A DNA stretch of 64,000 nucleotides, from the NCBI GenBank assembly GCA_037176725.1, contig JAZBRS010000060.1:50744001-50808000 (forward strand), read 5' to 3'. The number at the start of each line of letters is the position of its first letter. Position 1 is the stretch's first letter. Of the stretch, positions 46,751 to 61,700 are shown in pieces. Below the pieces are notes generated by a model, which saw only the letters and a list, made by a program, of their open reading frames with translations, did no database searches and was not told the origin of the DNA. The position numbers and the translations under genes are program-made. The stretch is from Posidonia oceanica. Its lineage: Eukaryota > Streptophyta > Magnoliopsida > Alismatales > Posidoniaceae.

Positions 46751-49700
46751 GCGGACGAAGTCCCTCCTATTTCCTCGGGTGAGGATTAGGCCCACTTGCC
46801 TCCTCGGGCGAGGTGAAGCCCCCCAGCGACTTCGCTACGTGCGGACGAAGTCCCTCCTGTTTCGTTGGGCGTGGATCAAGCCTGCTTGCTTCCTCAGGCG
46901 AGGACAGGCCCCCCCTGCGACTTCGCACCGTGCAGACGATGTCCCTCCTGTTTCCTCGGGGGAGGATTAGGCCCGCTTGCTTCCTCGGGCGAGGACAAGC
47001 CCCCCTGCGACTTCGCTCTGTGCCGACGAAGTCCCTTCTGTTTCCTCGAGCGAGGATCCGGCCCGCATGCTTCCTCGGGCAGGGACAAGCCCCCCTGTGA
47101 CTTCGCACCGTGCGGACAAAGTCCCTCTTGTTTCATCAAGCGAGGATCTGGCTCACTTGCTTCCTCAGGCGAGGACAAGCCCCCAGGTGATTTCGCTCCG
47201 TGTAGACGAAGTCCTACCAATTTCCTCGGGCGAGGATCTGGCCCGCTTGCTTCCTTGGGTGAGGACAAGCCCCCTTGTGACTTCGCCTTGGGCGGACGAA
47301 GTCCCACCTGTTTCCTCGGGCGAGGATCAGGCCCGCATGCTACCTCTAGCGAGGAAAAGCCCCTCAGCGACTTCGCTTTGTATGGACGAAGCCCCTCGTG
47401 TTTCCTCGGGCGAGGATCAGACCCGCTTGTTTCCTCAGGCGAGGACAATCCCCGCCTACGACTTCGCTCCGTACGGATGAAGTCCCACCTATTTTCTCGG
47501 GCGAGGATTAGGCCAGCTTGCTTCCTCGGGCGAGGACAAGCCCCCCAGCGACTTCGCTCTAGGCAGACGAAGTCCCACCTGTTTCCTCAGGCGAGAATCA
47601 GACCCGCTTGCTTCCTTGGGCGAGGACAAGCCCCCCTGCGACTTCGCTCCGTGCAGACGATGTCCCTTCAGTTTCCTCGGGCGAGGATCAAGCCTGCATG
47701 CTTCTTTGAGCGAGGACAAGCCCCCCTATGACTTTGCTCCATGCGGATGAAGTCCCCCCTGTTTCCTCGGGCGAGGATCTTGCCCACTTGCATCCTCAGG
47801 CGAGGACAAGCCCCCCCTGCGATTTCGCTCCGTGCAGACGAAGTCCTTCCAATTTCCTCGGGCGAGGATCTAGCCCGCTTGCTTCCTCGGGCGAGGACAA
47901 GCCCCCTTGCGACTTCGCTCCGGGCAGACGAAGTCCCACCTGTTTCCTCGGGCGAGGATCTGGCTCGCGTGCTACCACCAGCGAGGAAAAGCCCCTTGCG
48001 ACGTCGCTTCGTGCGGACGAAGTCCCTCCTGTTTCCTCGGGCGAGGATCAGACCCGCCTGATTCCTCGGGCGAGGACAAGCCTTCCAGCGACTTCGCTCC
48101 GTGCGGACGAAGTCCCCCCGATTTCCATGGGCGAGGATTAGGTCCGCTTGCTTCCTCGGGCAAGGACAAGCCCCTCTGTGACTTCGCTCCATGTGGACGA
48201 AGTCCCTCCAGTTTCCTCGGGCGAGGGTCAAGCCTGCATGCTTCCTTGAGCGTGGACAAGCCCTCCGTCGACCTCGCTGCATGCGGACAAAGTCCGTCTT
48301 GTTTCCTCGGGCGAGGATCTGGTCCGCTTGCTTCCTCAGGTGAGGACAAGTCCCCCCTACGACTTCGCTCTGGGCGAATGAATTCCATCCTGTTTCCTCT
48401 AGCGAGGATCAGGCCCGCTTGCTTCCTCGGGCGAGGACAAGCCCCCCATGTGACTTCGCTTCATGCGGACGAAGTGCCTCCTGTTTCTCCAAGCGAGGAT
48501 CAGGCTCGCTTGCTTCCTCAGGCGAGGACAAGCCCCCCCTACGATTTCGTTCCGTGCAGATGAAGTCCCTCCTATTTCCTCGGGCGAGGATCAGGCCTGC
48601 TTGCTTCCTCAGGCGAGGACAAACCCCCTTGTGACTTCGCTCCGTGCGGACGAAGTCCCCCTTGTTTCCTCCGGCGAGGATCAGGCCTGCTTGCTTCATC
48701 AGGCGAGGAAAAGCCCCCCTGTGACTTCACTCCATGCAGACGAAGTCCCTCCTATTTCCACGGGCGAGGATCAGACCCGCTTGTTTCCTCGGGCGAGGAC
48801 AAGCCACCCTGCAACTTCGCTCCGTGCGGACGAAGTCCCTCTTGTTTCCTTAGGCGAGGACAAGGCCAGTTTGCTTCCTTAGGAGTGGAAAAGCCCCCCA
48901 GCGACTTTGTTCCATGCGGACGAAGTCCGTCCTAATTCCTTAGGCGAGTATCAGACCCGCATGTTTCCTCGGGCGAGGACAAGCCCCCCCCGTAACTTCG
49001 CTCCGTGCAGATGAAGTCCCTCCAGTTTCCTTTAGCGAGGATCGAGCCCGCTAGCTTACTCGGGCGGGGACAAGCCCCCCATGTGACTTCGCTTCGGGCG
49101 GACGAAGTTCCTCTTGTTTCCTCAAGTGAGGATCAGGCCCACTTGCTTCCTCGGGCGAGGACAAGCCCCCCAGCGACTTCGCTCCATGCGGACGAAGTCC
49201 CTCCTGTTTCCTTGGGCGAGGATCAGGCCCGCTTGCTTCCTCAGGCGTGGAAAAGGCCCCCAGCGACTTCGCTTCGTGCGGACGAAGTCCCTCTTCTTTC
49301 CCCAGGCGAGGATCGGACCCGCTTGTTTCCTCGAGCGAGGACAAGCCCTCCCTGCGACTTCGCTCCGTTTGGATGAAGTCCCTCCTATTTCCTCGGGCGA
49401 GGGTTAAGCTCGCTAGCTTCCTCAGGCGAGGACAAGCCCTCCGGTGACTTCACACCGTGCGGACGAAGTCCCTCCTGTTTCCCCGAGTGAGGGTCAAGCC
49501 CGCTTGCTTCCTCGGGTGAGGACAAGCCCCCCCTATGACTTCGCTCAGTGCGGACGAAGTCCCTCCTATTTCCTTGGGCAAGGATCAAGCCTGCTTGCTT
49601 CCTCGGGCGAGGACAAGCCCCCTCTACGACTTTGCTCCGTGCAAACGAAGTCCCTTTTGTTTCCTCGGGCGAGGATCAGGCCCGCTAGTTTCCTTGGGCG

Positions 49701-52700
49701 AGGACAAGCCCCCCTGTGACTTCGCTCCATGCGGACAACATCCCTCTTGTTTCCTCGAGCGAAGATCGGGCCCGCTTGCCTCCTCAAGTGAGGACAAGCC
49801 CCCCCTTCGACTTCGCTCCGTGCGGACAAAGTCCCTCATGTATCCTCAAGGGAGGATAAGGCCCGCTTCCTTCCTTGGGTGAGGACAAGCCCCCCTGCGA
49901 TTTTGCTATGTGCAGATGAAGTCCCTTCTATTTCCTCGGGCGAGGATCTGGCCCGCTTGCTTCCACGGGCGAGGACATGCCCCCCAGCGACTTCGCTCCG
50001 TGCAGACGAAGTCCCTCCTATTTCCTCGGGCGAGGATTAGACCCACAAGTTTCCTCAGGCATGGACATGCCCTCCCTGCGACTTCGCTCCGTACGGATGA
50101 AGTCCCTCTTATTTCCTCGGGCAAGGATTAGGCCCGTTAGCTTGCACCGGCGAGGACAAGCCCTCCGGTGACTTCTCGACGTGCGGACGAAGTCCCTCCA
50201 GTTTCCTCGGGCGAGGATCAGGCCCACTTGCATCCTCGGGCGAGGACAAGCCCCCCGGCCACTTCGCTCCATGCGGACGAAGTCCCTCCTGTTTCCTTGA
50301 GCGAGGACCCGGCCCGCTTGCTTCTACGGGTGAGGTCAAGCCCGCCTACGACTCTGCTCCGTGCGGACGAAGTCCCTCCAGTTTCGTCGTGCGAGGATCA
50401 GGCCCGCATGCTTCCTCATGCGAGGACAAGCCCCCTCAGCGATTTCGCTGCGTTCGGACGAAGTCCGTCTTGTTTCCTCAGGCGAGGATCAGGCCCGCTA
50501 GCTTCCTCGGGAGAGGACAAGCCCCCCTATGACTTCACTTCGTGCGGACGAAGTCCCTCCTGTTTCATCGGGCGAGGATCATACCTGCTTTCTTCCTCGG
50601 TCGAGGACAAGCCCCCCTGCGACTTTGCTCCACTTGGACGAAGTCCCTCCTGTTTCCACTGGCGATGATCTGGCCTGCTTGCTTCCTCAGACGGGGAAAA
50701 GCCCCCAGCGACTTCGCTCCGTGCATACGATGTCCCTCCAGTTTCCTCGGGCGAGGATTCGACCTACTTGTTTCCTCAGGCGAGGACAGGCCCTCCTGCG
50801 ACTTCACCCCGAGTGGACGAAGTCCCTCCTATTTCCTGGGGCGGGGATTTGGCCCACTTGCTTCCTCAGGCAAGGACAGGCCCCCTATGACTTCGCTCCG
50901 TGTGGACGAAGTCCCTCCTATTTCCTCGGGCGTGGATTAGGCCCACTTGCTTCCTCGGGCGAGGAGAAGCCCCCCAGCGACTTTGCTACGTGCGGACGAA
51001 GTCCCTCCTATTTCCTCGGGCGAGGATCAATCCTGCTTGCTTCCGAGGGGCAAGGACAGGCCCCCCCAGCGACTTCGCACCGTGCGGACGAAGTCCCTCC
51101 TGTTTCATCGGGCGAGGATCAGGCCCGCTTGCTTCCTCAGGCGACGACAAGATCCCCTAGGACTTCACTCCATGCAGACGAAGTCCCTCTTGTTTCCTCG
51201 AGCGAGGATCAGGCCCGCTTGCTTCCTCGGGCGAGGATGAGCCCCCCTTGTGACTTCGCACCGTGCAGACGAAGTCCCTCTTGTTTCGTCAAGCGTGGAT
51301 CAGGCTCGCTCGCTTCCTCGGGCGAGGACAAGCCCCCTAGTGATTTCACTTCGTGCAGACGAAGTCCTTCCTATTTCCTCGGGCGAGGATCTAGCCTGCT
51401 TACTTCCTCGGGCGAGGACAAGCCCCCTTGCGACTTTGCTCTGGGCGGACGAAGTCCTACCTGTTTCCTCAGGCGTGGATCAGGCTTGCCTACTACCTCC
51501 GGTGAGGAAAAGCCCCTCCGCGACTTCGCTTCGTGTGGACGAAGTCCCTCCCGTTTCCTCGAGTGAGGATCAGACCTGCTTGTTTCTTCGGGCGAGGACA
51601 AGCCCCCCTACGACTTCGCTCTGTGCGGAAGAAGTCCCTCCTATTTCCTCGGGCGAGGATTAGGCTAGCTTGCTTCCTCAGGAGAGGATATGCCCCCCTG
51701 CGACATCGTTTAGTGCGAACGAAGTCCCTCCTGTTTCTATGGGCGAGGATAAGGCCCGCTTGCTTCCTCTAGCGAGGAAAAGCCCCACAGCGACTTCGCT
51801 CCGTGTGGACGAAGTCCCTCCTGTATCCTCGGGCGAGGATTAGACCCACTTGTTTCCACGGGCTAGGACAAGCCCACCCTGCGTCTTTGCTCGGTGCGGA
51901 CGAAGTCCCTCCTTCTTCCGCAGGTGGGGATTTGGCCCGCTTGCATCCTCGGGCGAGGACAAGCCCCCCTGTGACTTCACTCCGTGCGGACGAAGTCCCT
52001 CCTGTTTCTTTTGGCGAGGATTTAGCTTGCTTGCTTCCTTGGGCGAGGACTAGCCCCCCCTAGCGACTTTGTTCCGTGCGGACGAAGTCCCTCCTGTTTC
52101 CTCTGGCGAGGATAAGGCCCGCTTGCTTCCTCGGGTAAGGACAAGCCCCCCCTACGACTTCGCTTCGTGCGGACGAAGCCCTCCTGTTTCCTCGGGCGAG
52201 GATTTGGCCTGCTTTCTTCCTCGATCGAGGACAAGCCCCCCTGTGACTTCGCTCCATGTGGACGAAGTCCCTCCTGTTTCCTCAGGCGAGGATCTGGCCC
52301 GCTTGCATCCACAAATGAGGAAAAGACCCCCAGCGACTTCACTCTGTGCAGACGAAGTCCCTCCCGTTTCCTCGGGCGAGGATCAGACGCGCATGTTTCC
52401 TCGAGCGAGGATAGGCCCCCCTGCAACTTCGCACCAAGCGGACGAAGTCCCGCCTATTTCCTCGGGCGGGGATTAGGCCCGCTTGCTTCCACGGGCGACG
52501 ACATGCCCCCCAGCGACTTCGCTTCATGCGGACGAAGTCCCTCCTATTTCCTCAGGCGAGGATTAGGCCCACTTGCTTCCTCTAGCGAGGAGAAGCCCCC
52601 CGACGACTTCGCTACGTGTGGACGAAATCCCTCCTGTTTCCTCGGGCGAGGATCAAGCCTGCTTGCTTCCTCGGGTGAGGACAAGCCCCCCTTGCGACTT

Positions 52701-55700
52701 CACTCCGTGCGGACGAAGTCCCTCCAGTTTCCTCGAGTGTGGATCAGGCCCGCTTGCTTCCTCGGGCGAGGACAAGCCCCCCTGCGACTTCGCTCCGGGC
52801 GGACGAAGTGCCTCCAGTTCCCTTGAGTGAGGATCAGGCCCGCTTGCTTCCTCGGGCGAGGACAAGCCCCCCTGTGACTTCGCTCCATGCGGACGAAGTC
52901 CCTCTTGTTTCGTCAAGCGAGGATCAAGCTCGCTTGCTTCCTCGGGCGAGGACAAGCCCCCCTGCAATTTCGCTCCGTGCAGATGAAGTCCTTCCTATTT
53001 CCTCGGGCGATGATCTGGCCCGCTTGCTTCCTCGGGCGAGGACAAGCCCCCTTGCGACTTCGCTCTGGGTGGACAAAGTCCCACCTGCTTCCTCGAGCGA
53101 GGATCAGGCCCGCTTGCAACCTCTGGTGAGGAAAAGCCCCCCAAAGACTTCGCTTCATGCGGACGAAGTCGCTCCTGTTTCCTCGGGCAAGGATCAGACC
53201 AGCTTGTTTCCTCGTGCGAGGACAAGCCCCCCTGCGACTTCGCTTCGTGTGGACGAAGTCCCTCCTGTTTCTTCGGGGGAGGATCAAGCCTACATGCTTC
53301 CTTGAGCGAGGTCAAGCTCCCCTGCGACTTCACTCTGTGCGGATGCAGTCCCTCCTGTTTCCTCGGGGCAGTGTCTGGCCTGCTTGCTTCCTCGGGAGAG
53401 GACAAGGCCCCCTACGACTTCGCTCTGTGCGGACGAAGTCCCTCCAGTTTCCTCTAGCGAAGATCAGGCCCGCTTGCTTTCTCGGGCGAGGACAAGCCCC
53501 CCATGTGACTTCACTTCGTGCGGACGAAGTCCCTCTTGTTTCCTCAAGCGAGGATCAGGCCTGCTTGCTTCCTCGGGCGAGGACAAACCCCCCTTGAGAT
53601 TTCGCTCCGTGTAGACGAAGTCCCTCCTATTTCCTCGGGTGAGGATCAGGATCGCTTGCTTCCTCGGGCGAGGACAAGCCCCCCTGCGACTTCACTCCGT
53701 GCGGACGAAGTCCCTCCTGTTTCCTTTGGCGAGGATTTAGCTTGCTTGCTTCCTTGGGCGAGGACTAGCCCCCCTTGCAACTTTGTTCCGTGCGGACGAA
53801 GTCCCTCCTGTTTCCTCTGGCGAGGATCAGGCCCGCTTGCTTCCTCGGGCGAGGACAAGCCCCCCTACGACTTCGCTTCGTGCGGATGAAATCCCTCCAG
53901 TTTCCTCGGGCGAGGATCAAGCCTGCTTGCTTCCTCGGGTGAGGACAAGCCCCCCCTGTGACTTCACTCCGGGCAGACGAAGTCCCTCCAGTTTCCTCGG
54001 GTGTGGATCAGGCCCTCTTGCTTCCTCGGGTGAGGACAAGCCCCCCTGCGACTTCGCTCCGTGCGGACGAAGTGCCTCCAGTTTCCTCGAGTGAGGAGCA
54101 GGCCCGCTTGCTTCCTCGGGCGAGGACAAGCCCCCCTGTGACTTCGCTCCGTGCGGACGAAGTCCCTCTTGTTTCGTCAAGCGAGGATCAAGCACGCTTG
54201 CTTCTTCGGGTGAGGACAAGCCCCCCCTGCAATTTCGCTCCTTGCAGATGAAGTCCTTCCAATTTCCTCGGGTGAGGACAAGCCCCCAGTGACTTCGCTC
54301 CGTGCGGATGAAGTCCCTCCAGTTTCCTCAAGCGAGGATCAGGCTCGCTTGCTTCCGTGGGCGAGGACAAGCCCCCTCTGCGACTTCGTAGCGTTCAGAC
54401 GAAGTCCCTTTTGTTTCCACGGGTGAGGATCAGGCCTGCTTTCTTCCTCGGTCGAGGACAAGCCCCCTGCGACTTCGCTCCACGTGGACGAAGTCCCTCC
54501 TGTTTCCTTAGGCAAGGATCTGGCCTGCTTGCTTCCTCAAACGAGGAAAAGCCCCCCAGCGACTTCGCTTCGTGCAGACGAAGTCCCTCCAGTTTCCTCG
54601 GGCAAGGATCAGACCCGCTTGTTTCCTCGGGCGAGGACAGGCCCCCCTGCAACTTTGCTCCAAGCAGACGAAGTCCCATCTATTTCGTCGGGCGGGGATT
54701 TGGCCCGCTTGCTTCCTTGGGGGAGGACATGCCCCCCTGCGACTTCGCTTCGTGCGGACGAAATCCCTCCTGTTTCCTCGGGCGAGGATCAAGCTTGCTT
54801 GCTTCCTCGGGCGAGGACAAGCCCCCCTGTGACTTCACTCCGTGCGGACGAAGTGCCTCCAGTTTCCTCGGGCGTGGATCAGGCCCACTTGCTTCCTCGG
54901 GCGAGGACAAGCCCCCCTGTGACTTCGCTCTGTGCCGACGAAGTCCCTCTAGTTTCCTCGAGTGAGGATCTGGCCCGCTTACTTCCTCGGGTGAGGACAA
55001 GCCCCCCCTGTGACTTCGCTCCGTGCGGACGAAGTCCCTCTTGTTTCGTCAAGCGCGGATCAGGCTCGTTTGCTTCCTCGGGCGAGGACAAGCCCCCCTA
55101 CGATTTCGCTCCGTGCAGATGAAGTCCTTCCTATTTCCTCGGGAGAGGATCTGGCCCCCCTTGCGACTTCACTGTGGGCGGACAAAGTCCCACCTGTTTC
55201 CTCGTGCGAGGATCAGGCCCACTTGCAACCTCTAGCGAGGAAAAGCCCCCCAACGACTTCGCTACGTGCGGACGAAGTCGCTCCTGTTTCCTCGGGCGAG
55301 GACAAGGCCCCCTGCGACTTCGCTCCGTGCGGACGAAGTCCCTCCGGTTTCTTCGGGCGAGGATCAAGCCTGCATGCTTCCTTGAGCGAGGACAAGGCCC
55401 CCTGCGACCTCGCTCTGTGCGGACGAAGTCCCTCCTGTTTCCTCGGGTGAGTATCTGGCCCGCTTGCTTCCCTGGGCGAGGACAAGCCCCCCTTGCGACT
55501 TCGCTCCGTGCGGACGAAGTCCCTCCTGTTTCCTCTAGCGAGGATCAGGCCCGCTTGCTTCCTTGGGCGGGGACAAGCCCACCATGTGACTTCGCTTCAT
55601 GCGAACGATGTCCCTCTTGTTTCCTCACGCGATGATCAGGCCTGCTTGCTTCCTCGGGCGAGGACAAGCCCCCCCTGAGATTTCGCTCCGTGCAGACGAA

Positions 55701-58700
55701 GTCCCTCCAATTTTCTCAGGTGAGGATCAGGCCTGCTTGCTTCCTCGGGTGAGGACAAGCCCGCCTGCGACTTCGCTCCATGCGGACGAAGTCCCTCCTG
55801 TTTCCTCGGGCGAGGATTAGGCCCGCTTGCTTCCTCAGGCGAGGAAAAGCCCCCCAGTGACTTCGCTCCATGCGGACGAAGTCCCTCCTATTTCCTCAGG
55901 CAAGGATCAGACCCGCTTGTTTCCTTGGGCGAGGACAAGCCTCCCTGTGACATCGTTCAGTGCGATCGAAGTCCCTCTTGTTTCCATGGGCGAGGATAAG
56001 GCCCGCTTGCTTCCTTTGGCGAGGAGAAGCCCCACAGCGACTTGGCTTCGTGCAGACGAAGTCCCTCCTGTTTCTTCGGGTGAGGATCAGACCCGCTTGT
56101 TTCCACGGGCGAGGACAAGCCCTCCCTGCATTTTCGCTCCGTGCAGACGAAGACCCTCTTGTTTCCTTTAGCGAGGATTTAGCTTGCTTGCTTCCTTAGG
56201 CGAGGACAAGCCCCCCTTGCGACTTCGTTCCGTGCGGACGAACTCCCTCCTATTTCCTCGGGCGAGGATCAAGCCCGCTTGCTTCCTCGGGCAAGGACAA
56301 GCCCCCCTGCGACTTCGCTCTGTGTGGACGAAGTCCCTCCAGTTTCCTCGGGCGAGGATCAGGCCTGCATGCTTCCTCAGGTGAGGAAAAGCCGCCTAGT
56401 GACTTCGTTCCGTCTGGACGTTGTCCCTCCCGTTTCCTCAGGCGAGGATCAGACTCGCTTGTTTCCTCAAGCAAGGACAAGCCTCCCTAATGCTTCGCTC
56501 CATGCGGACGATATCACTCCTATTTCCCTGGGCGAGGATCTGGCCCGCTTGCTTCCTCAGACGAGGAAAAGCACCCCAGCAACTTCGCTCCATGCAGACG
56601 ATGTCCCTCCAGTTTCCTTGGGTGAGGATCAGACCCGCTAGTTTCCCCTGGCGAGGACAGGCCCCCCTGCGACTTCGCTCCGAGCGAACAATGTTCCTCC
56701 TATTTCCTCAAGAGGGGATTCGGCCCGCTTGCTTCCTCGGGCGAGGACAAGCCCCCCTACGACTTTGCTCCGTGTGAACGAAGTCCCTCCTATTTCCACG
56801 GGCGATGATTAGGCCCACTTGCTTCCTTGGGCGAGGAGAAGCCCCCCTGCGACTTCGCTACGTGTGGACGAAGTCCCTCCTGTTTCCACGGGCGAGGATC
56901 AAGCCTGCTTGCTTCCTCGGGCGAGGACAAGCCCCCCTGCGACTTCGCTCCGTGCTGACGAAGTCCCTCCTGTTTCCTCGAGCGAGGATCAAGCCCGCTT
57001 GCTTCCATGGGCAAGGACAAGCCCCCCTGTGACTTCGCTCCGTGCGGACGAAGTACCCCCAGTTTCCTTGGGCGAGGATCAAGCCCGCTTGCTTCCCCTA
57101 GCGAGGACAAGCCCCCCTGCGACTTCGCTCCGTGCAGATGAAGTCCCTCCTGTTTCCTCGAGTGAGGATCAGGCCTGCTCGATTCCTCAGGCGTGGGCAA
57201 GCCCCCCTGTGACTTCGCTCCGTGCGGACGAAGTCCCTCTTGTTTCCTCAAGTGTGGATCAGGCTCGCTTGCTTCCTCGAACGAGGACAAGTCCCCCCAG
57301 CGATTTCGCTCCGTGCAGATGAAGTCCTTCCTATTTCCCCAGGCGAGGATCTGGCCCGCTTGCTTCCTCGGGCGAGGACAAGCCCCCTTGCGACTTCGCT
57401 CTGGGCGGACGAAGTCCCACCTGTTTCCACGGGCAAGGATCAAGCCCGCTTGGTACCTTTGGCGAGGAAAAGCCCCCCAATGACTTCGCTTCGTGATGAC
57501 GAAGTCCCTCCTGTTTCCTCAGGCGGGGATCAGACCTGCTTCAATCCTCGGGTGAGGACAAACCCCCCAGCGACTTCGCTCCATGCGGACGAAGTCCCTC
57601 CTGTTTCCTCGGGCGAGGATTAGGCCCGCTTGCTACCACAGGCGAGGAAAAACCCCTAGCGACTTCGCTCCGTGCGGACAAAGTCCCTCCTGTGTCCCCG
57701 GGAGAGGATCAGACCCACTTGTTTCCTCGTGCGAGGACATGCCCTCCCTGTAACTTCACTCCGTACGGACGTAGTCCCTCCTATTTCCACGGGCGAGGAT
57801 TAGTCCTGCTAGCTTCCCCGCCGTGGACATGCCCTACTGTGGCTTCGCTCCGTGCGGATGAAGTCTCTCCTGTTTCCTTGGGCGAGGATCAGGTCCGCTT
57901 GCTTCCTCAGGCGAGGACACACCCCCCCCTGCAACTTCGCTCCATGCGGACGAAGTTCCACCTGTTTCCTCGAGCGAGGACCAGGCCCGCTTGCTTCCAT
58001 GGGCGAGGACAAGCCCCCCCTGCGACTCTGCTCCATGCGAACGAAGTCCCTCTAGTTTCCTCGTGCAATGATCAGGCCCACTAGCTTCCTCGGGCGAGGA
58101 CAAGCCCCCTCTGCGACTTCGCTGCGTTCGGACGAAGTCCCTCTTGTTTCCTCAAGTGAGGATCAGGCCCGCTTGCTTCCTCGGACGAGGACAAGCCCCC
58201 CTATGACTTCGCTTCGTGCGGACGAAGTCCCTCTAGTTTCCTCAAGCGAGGATCTGGCCTGCTTTCTTCCTCGGTCGAGGACAAGCCACCTGCGACTTCG
58301 TTCCATGTGGACGAAGTCCCTTCTGTTTCCTCGGGCGAGGATCTAGCCCGCTTGCTTCCTCGGGCGAGGACAACCCCCCCAGCGACTTCGATTCGTGCGG
58401 ACGAAGTCCCTCCTGTTTCCTCGAGTGAGGATTAGGCCCGCTTGCTTTCTCGAGCATGGACAAGCCCCCCTGTGACTACGCTCCGTGCGGACGAAGTCCC
58501 TCTTGTTTTGTCAAGCGTGGATCAGGCTCGCTTGCTTCCTCGGGCGAGGACAAGCCCCCCCTGCGATTTCGCTCTGTGCAGATGAAGTCCTTCCTATTTC
58601 CTCGGGCGAGGATCTGGCCCGCTTGCAACCTTGGGCTAGGACAAGCCCCCGTGCGACTACACTTTGGGCAGACGAAGTCCCACCTGTCTCCTTGGGCGAG

Positions 58701-61700
58701 GATCAAGCCCGCTTGCTACCTCAGGCGAGGAAAAGCTCCCCAACGACGTCGCTTCGTGCGGTCGAAGTCCCACCTATTTCCTTGGGCAAGGATCAGACCT
58801 ACTTGATTCCTCGGGCGAGGACAAGCCCCCTTACGACTTCGCTCCGTGCGAACGAAGTCCCTCCAATTTCCATGGCGAGGATTAGGACCGCTTGCTTCCT
58901 CGGGCGAGGACAAGCCCCCCGGTGACTTTGCTTAGTGCGGACGAAGTCCCTCCTGTTTCCTCAGGTGAGGATCAAGCCTGCATGCTTCCTTGATCGAGGA
59001 GAAGCCCCCCTGTGACTTCACTCTGTGCGGACGATGTCCCTCCTGTTTTCCCGGGCGAGGATCTAGCCCGCTTGCTTCCTCGGGTGAGGACAAGCCCCCC
59101 CGGCGATTTCGCTCTCGGTAGTCGATGTCCCTCCAGTTTCCTCGGACGAGGATCAGGCCCGCTTGCTTCCTTGGGAGAGGACAAGCCCCCTGCGACTTCG
59201 TTGTGTTTGGACGATGTCCCTCTTGTTTCCTCGGGCGAGGATCCAGCCCGCTTGCTTCCTTGGGCGAGGACAAGCCCCCCTATGACTTCTCTTCGTGCGG
59301 ACGAAGTCCCTCCAGTTTCTTCGGGCGAGGATCTAGCCTGCTTTCTTCCTCGGGCGAGGACAAGCCCCCCTACGACTTCGCTCCATGTGGACGATGTGCC
59401 TCCTGTTTCCTCGAGTGAGGATCTGGCCCGCTTGCTTCCTCAAACGAGGAAAAGCCCCACAGCGACTTCGCTCCGTGCAGACGAAGTCCCTCCAGTTTCC
59501 CCGGGCGAGGATCAAACCCGCTTGTTTCGTCGGGCGAGGACCGGCCCCCCTGTGACTTCGCTCCGAGCGGACGAAGTCCCTTCTACTTCCTTGGGCGGGG
59601 ATTAGGCCCACTTGCTTCCTCGGGCGAGGATCAGGCCTGCTTGCTTCCTCAGGCGAGGACAAGGCCCCCCCTGCAACTTCCCTCCATGCGGACGAAGTCC
59701 CTCCTGTTTCCTCGAGCGAGGACCTGGCCCGCTTGCTTCTGCGGGCGAGGACAAGCCCCCCTGCAACTCTGCTCCGTGCAGATGAAGTCCCTCTAGTTTC
59801 CTCGTGCGAGGATCAGGCCCGCTTGCTTCCTCGGGCGAGGACAAGCCGCCCTGCGACTTCGCTGCGTTCGGACGATGTCCCTCTTGTTTCCTCGGGTGAG
59901 GATCAGGCCAGCTTGCTTCCTCGGGCGAGGACAAGCCCCCCTATGACTTCTCTTCGTGCGGACGAAGTCCCTCTAGTTTCTTCGGGCGAGGATCTAGCCT
60001 GCTTTCTTCCTCATGTGAGGACAAGCCCCCCTGCGACTTCGCTCCATGTGGACGATGTGCCTCCGGTTTCCTCGGGTGAGGATCTGGCCTGCTTGCTTCC
60101 TCAGACGAGGAAAAGCCCCACAGCGACTTCGCTCCGTGCAGACGATGTCCCTCCAGTTTCCTCGGGCGAGGATCTGACCCACTTGTTTCCTCGGGCGAGG
60201 ATAGGCCCCCCTGTGACTTTGCTCTGAGCGGACGAAGTCCCTTCTACTTCCTCGGGCGGTGATTTGGCCCACTTGCTTCCTCGGGCGAGGACAGGCCCTC
60301 CAGCGACTTCGCTCCGTGCAGACGAAGTCCCTCCTATTTCCACGGGCGAGGATAAGGCCCACTCGCTTCCTAGGGCGAGGAGAAGCGCCCCTGCGACTTC
60401 GCTACATGCGGACGAAGTCCCTCCTATTTCCTTGGGCGAGGATCAAGCCTGCTTGCTTCCTCGGGCGAGGAAAAGCCCGCCCTGCGACTTCGCACCGTGC
60501 GGACGAAGTCCCTCCTATTTTCTCAGACGAGGATCAGGCCTGCTTGCTTCCTTGAGCGAGGACAAGCCCCCCCTGCGACTTCGCTCCGTGCTGATGAAGT
60601 TCCTCCTGTTTCCTCGAACGAGGATCAGGCCCGCTCGCTTCCTCGGGAGGGGACAAGGCCCCCCTGCGACTTCGCTCTGTGCGAACGAAGTCCCTCCTGT
60701 TTCCTCGAGCGATGATCGGGCCCGCTTGCTTTCTCAGGCGAGGACATGCCCCCCCTTCGACTTCGCTCCGTGCGGACAAAGTCCCTCCAGTTTCCTCGGG
60801 CAAGGATCAGACCCGCTAGTTTGCTCGGGCGAGGACTGGCCCCCTGTGACTTTGCTCTGAGCGGACGAAGTCCCTTCTACTTCCTTGGGCGGGGATTTGG
60901 CCCGCTTGCTTCCTCAGGCGAGGACATGCCCCCCAGCGACTTCACACCATGCGGACGAAGACCCACCTATTTCCACGGGCGAGGATAAGGCCCACTTGCT
61001 TCCTAGGGCGAGGAGAAGCCCCCCTGCGACTTCGCTATGTGCGGACAAAGTCCCTCTTGTTTCCTCGGGCGAGGATCAAGCCAGCTTGCTTCGTCGGGCG
61101 AGGATAAGCCCCCTGCAACTTCGCACCGTGCGGACGAAGTCCCTCCTGTTTCCTCGAATGAGGATCAGGCCCGCTTGCTTCCTTGGGCGAGGACACGCCC
61201 CCTGCGACTTCGCTCCATGCGAACGAAGTCCCTCCTGTTTCCCTGGGCGAGGATCAGACCCGCTAGTTTCCTCGAGAGAGGACATGCCCTCCCTCCGATT
61301 TCGCTCCGTACGTACGAAGTCCCTCCTATTTCCACGGGCGAGGATTAGGCCCACTAGCTTCCTCGGGAGAGGACAAGCCCTCCGGTGGCTTCGCTCCGTG
61401 CGGACGAAGTCCCTCCTATTTCCTCGGGCGAGGATCAGGCCCGCTTGCTTCCTCAGGCGAGGACGAGGCCCCCCTACAACTTCGCTCCATGCGGATGAAG
61501 TCCCTCCAGTTTCCTCGAGTGAGGACCTGGCCCGCTTGCTTCCGCGGGCGAGGACAAGCCCCCCTGCGACTCTGCTCCGTGCGGATGAAGTCCCTCCATT
61601 TTCCTCGTGCGAGGATCAGGCCCGCTTGCTTCCTCGGGCGAGGACAAGCCCCCCTGCGACTTCGCTGCGTTCGGACGATGACCCTCTTGTTTCCTCGGGC

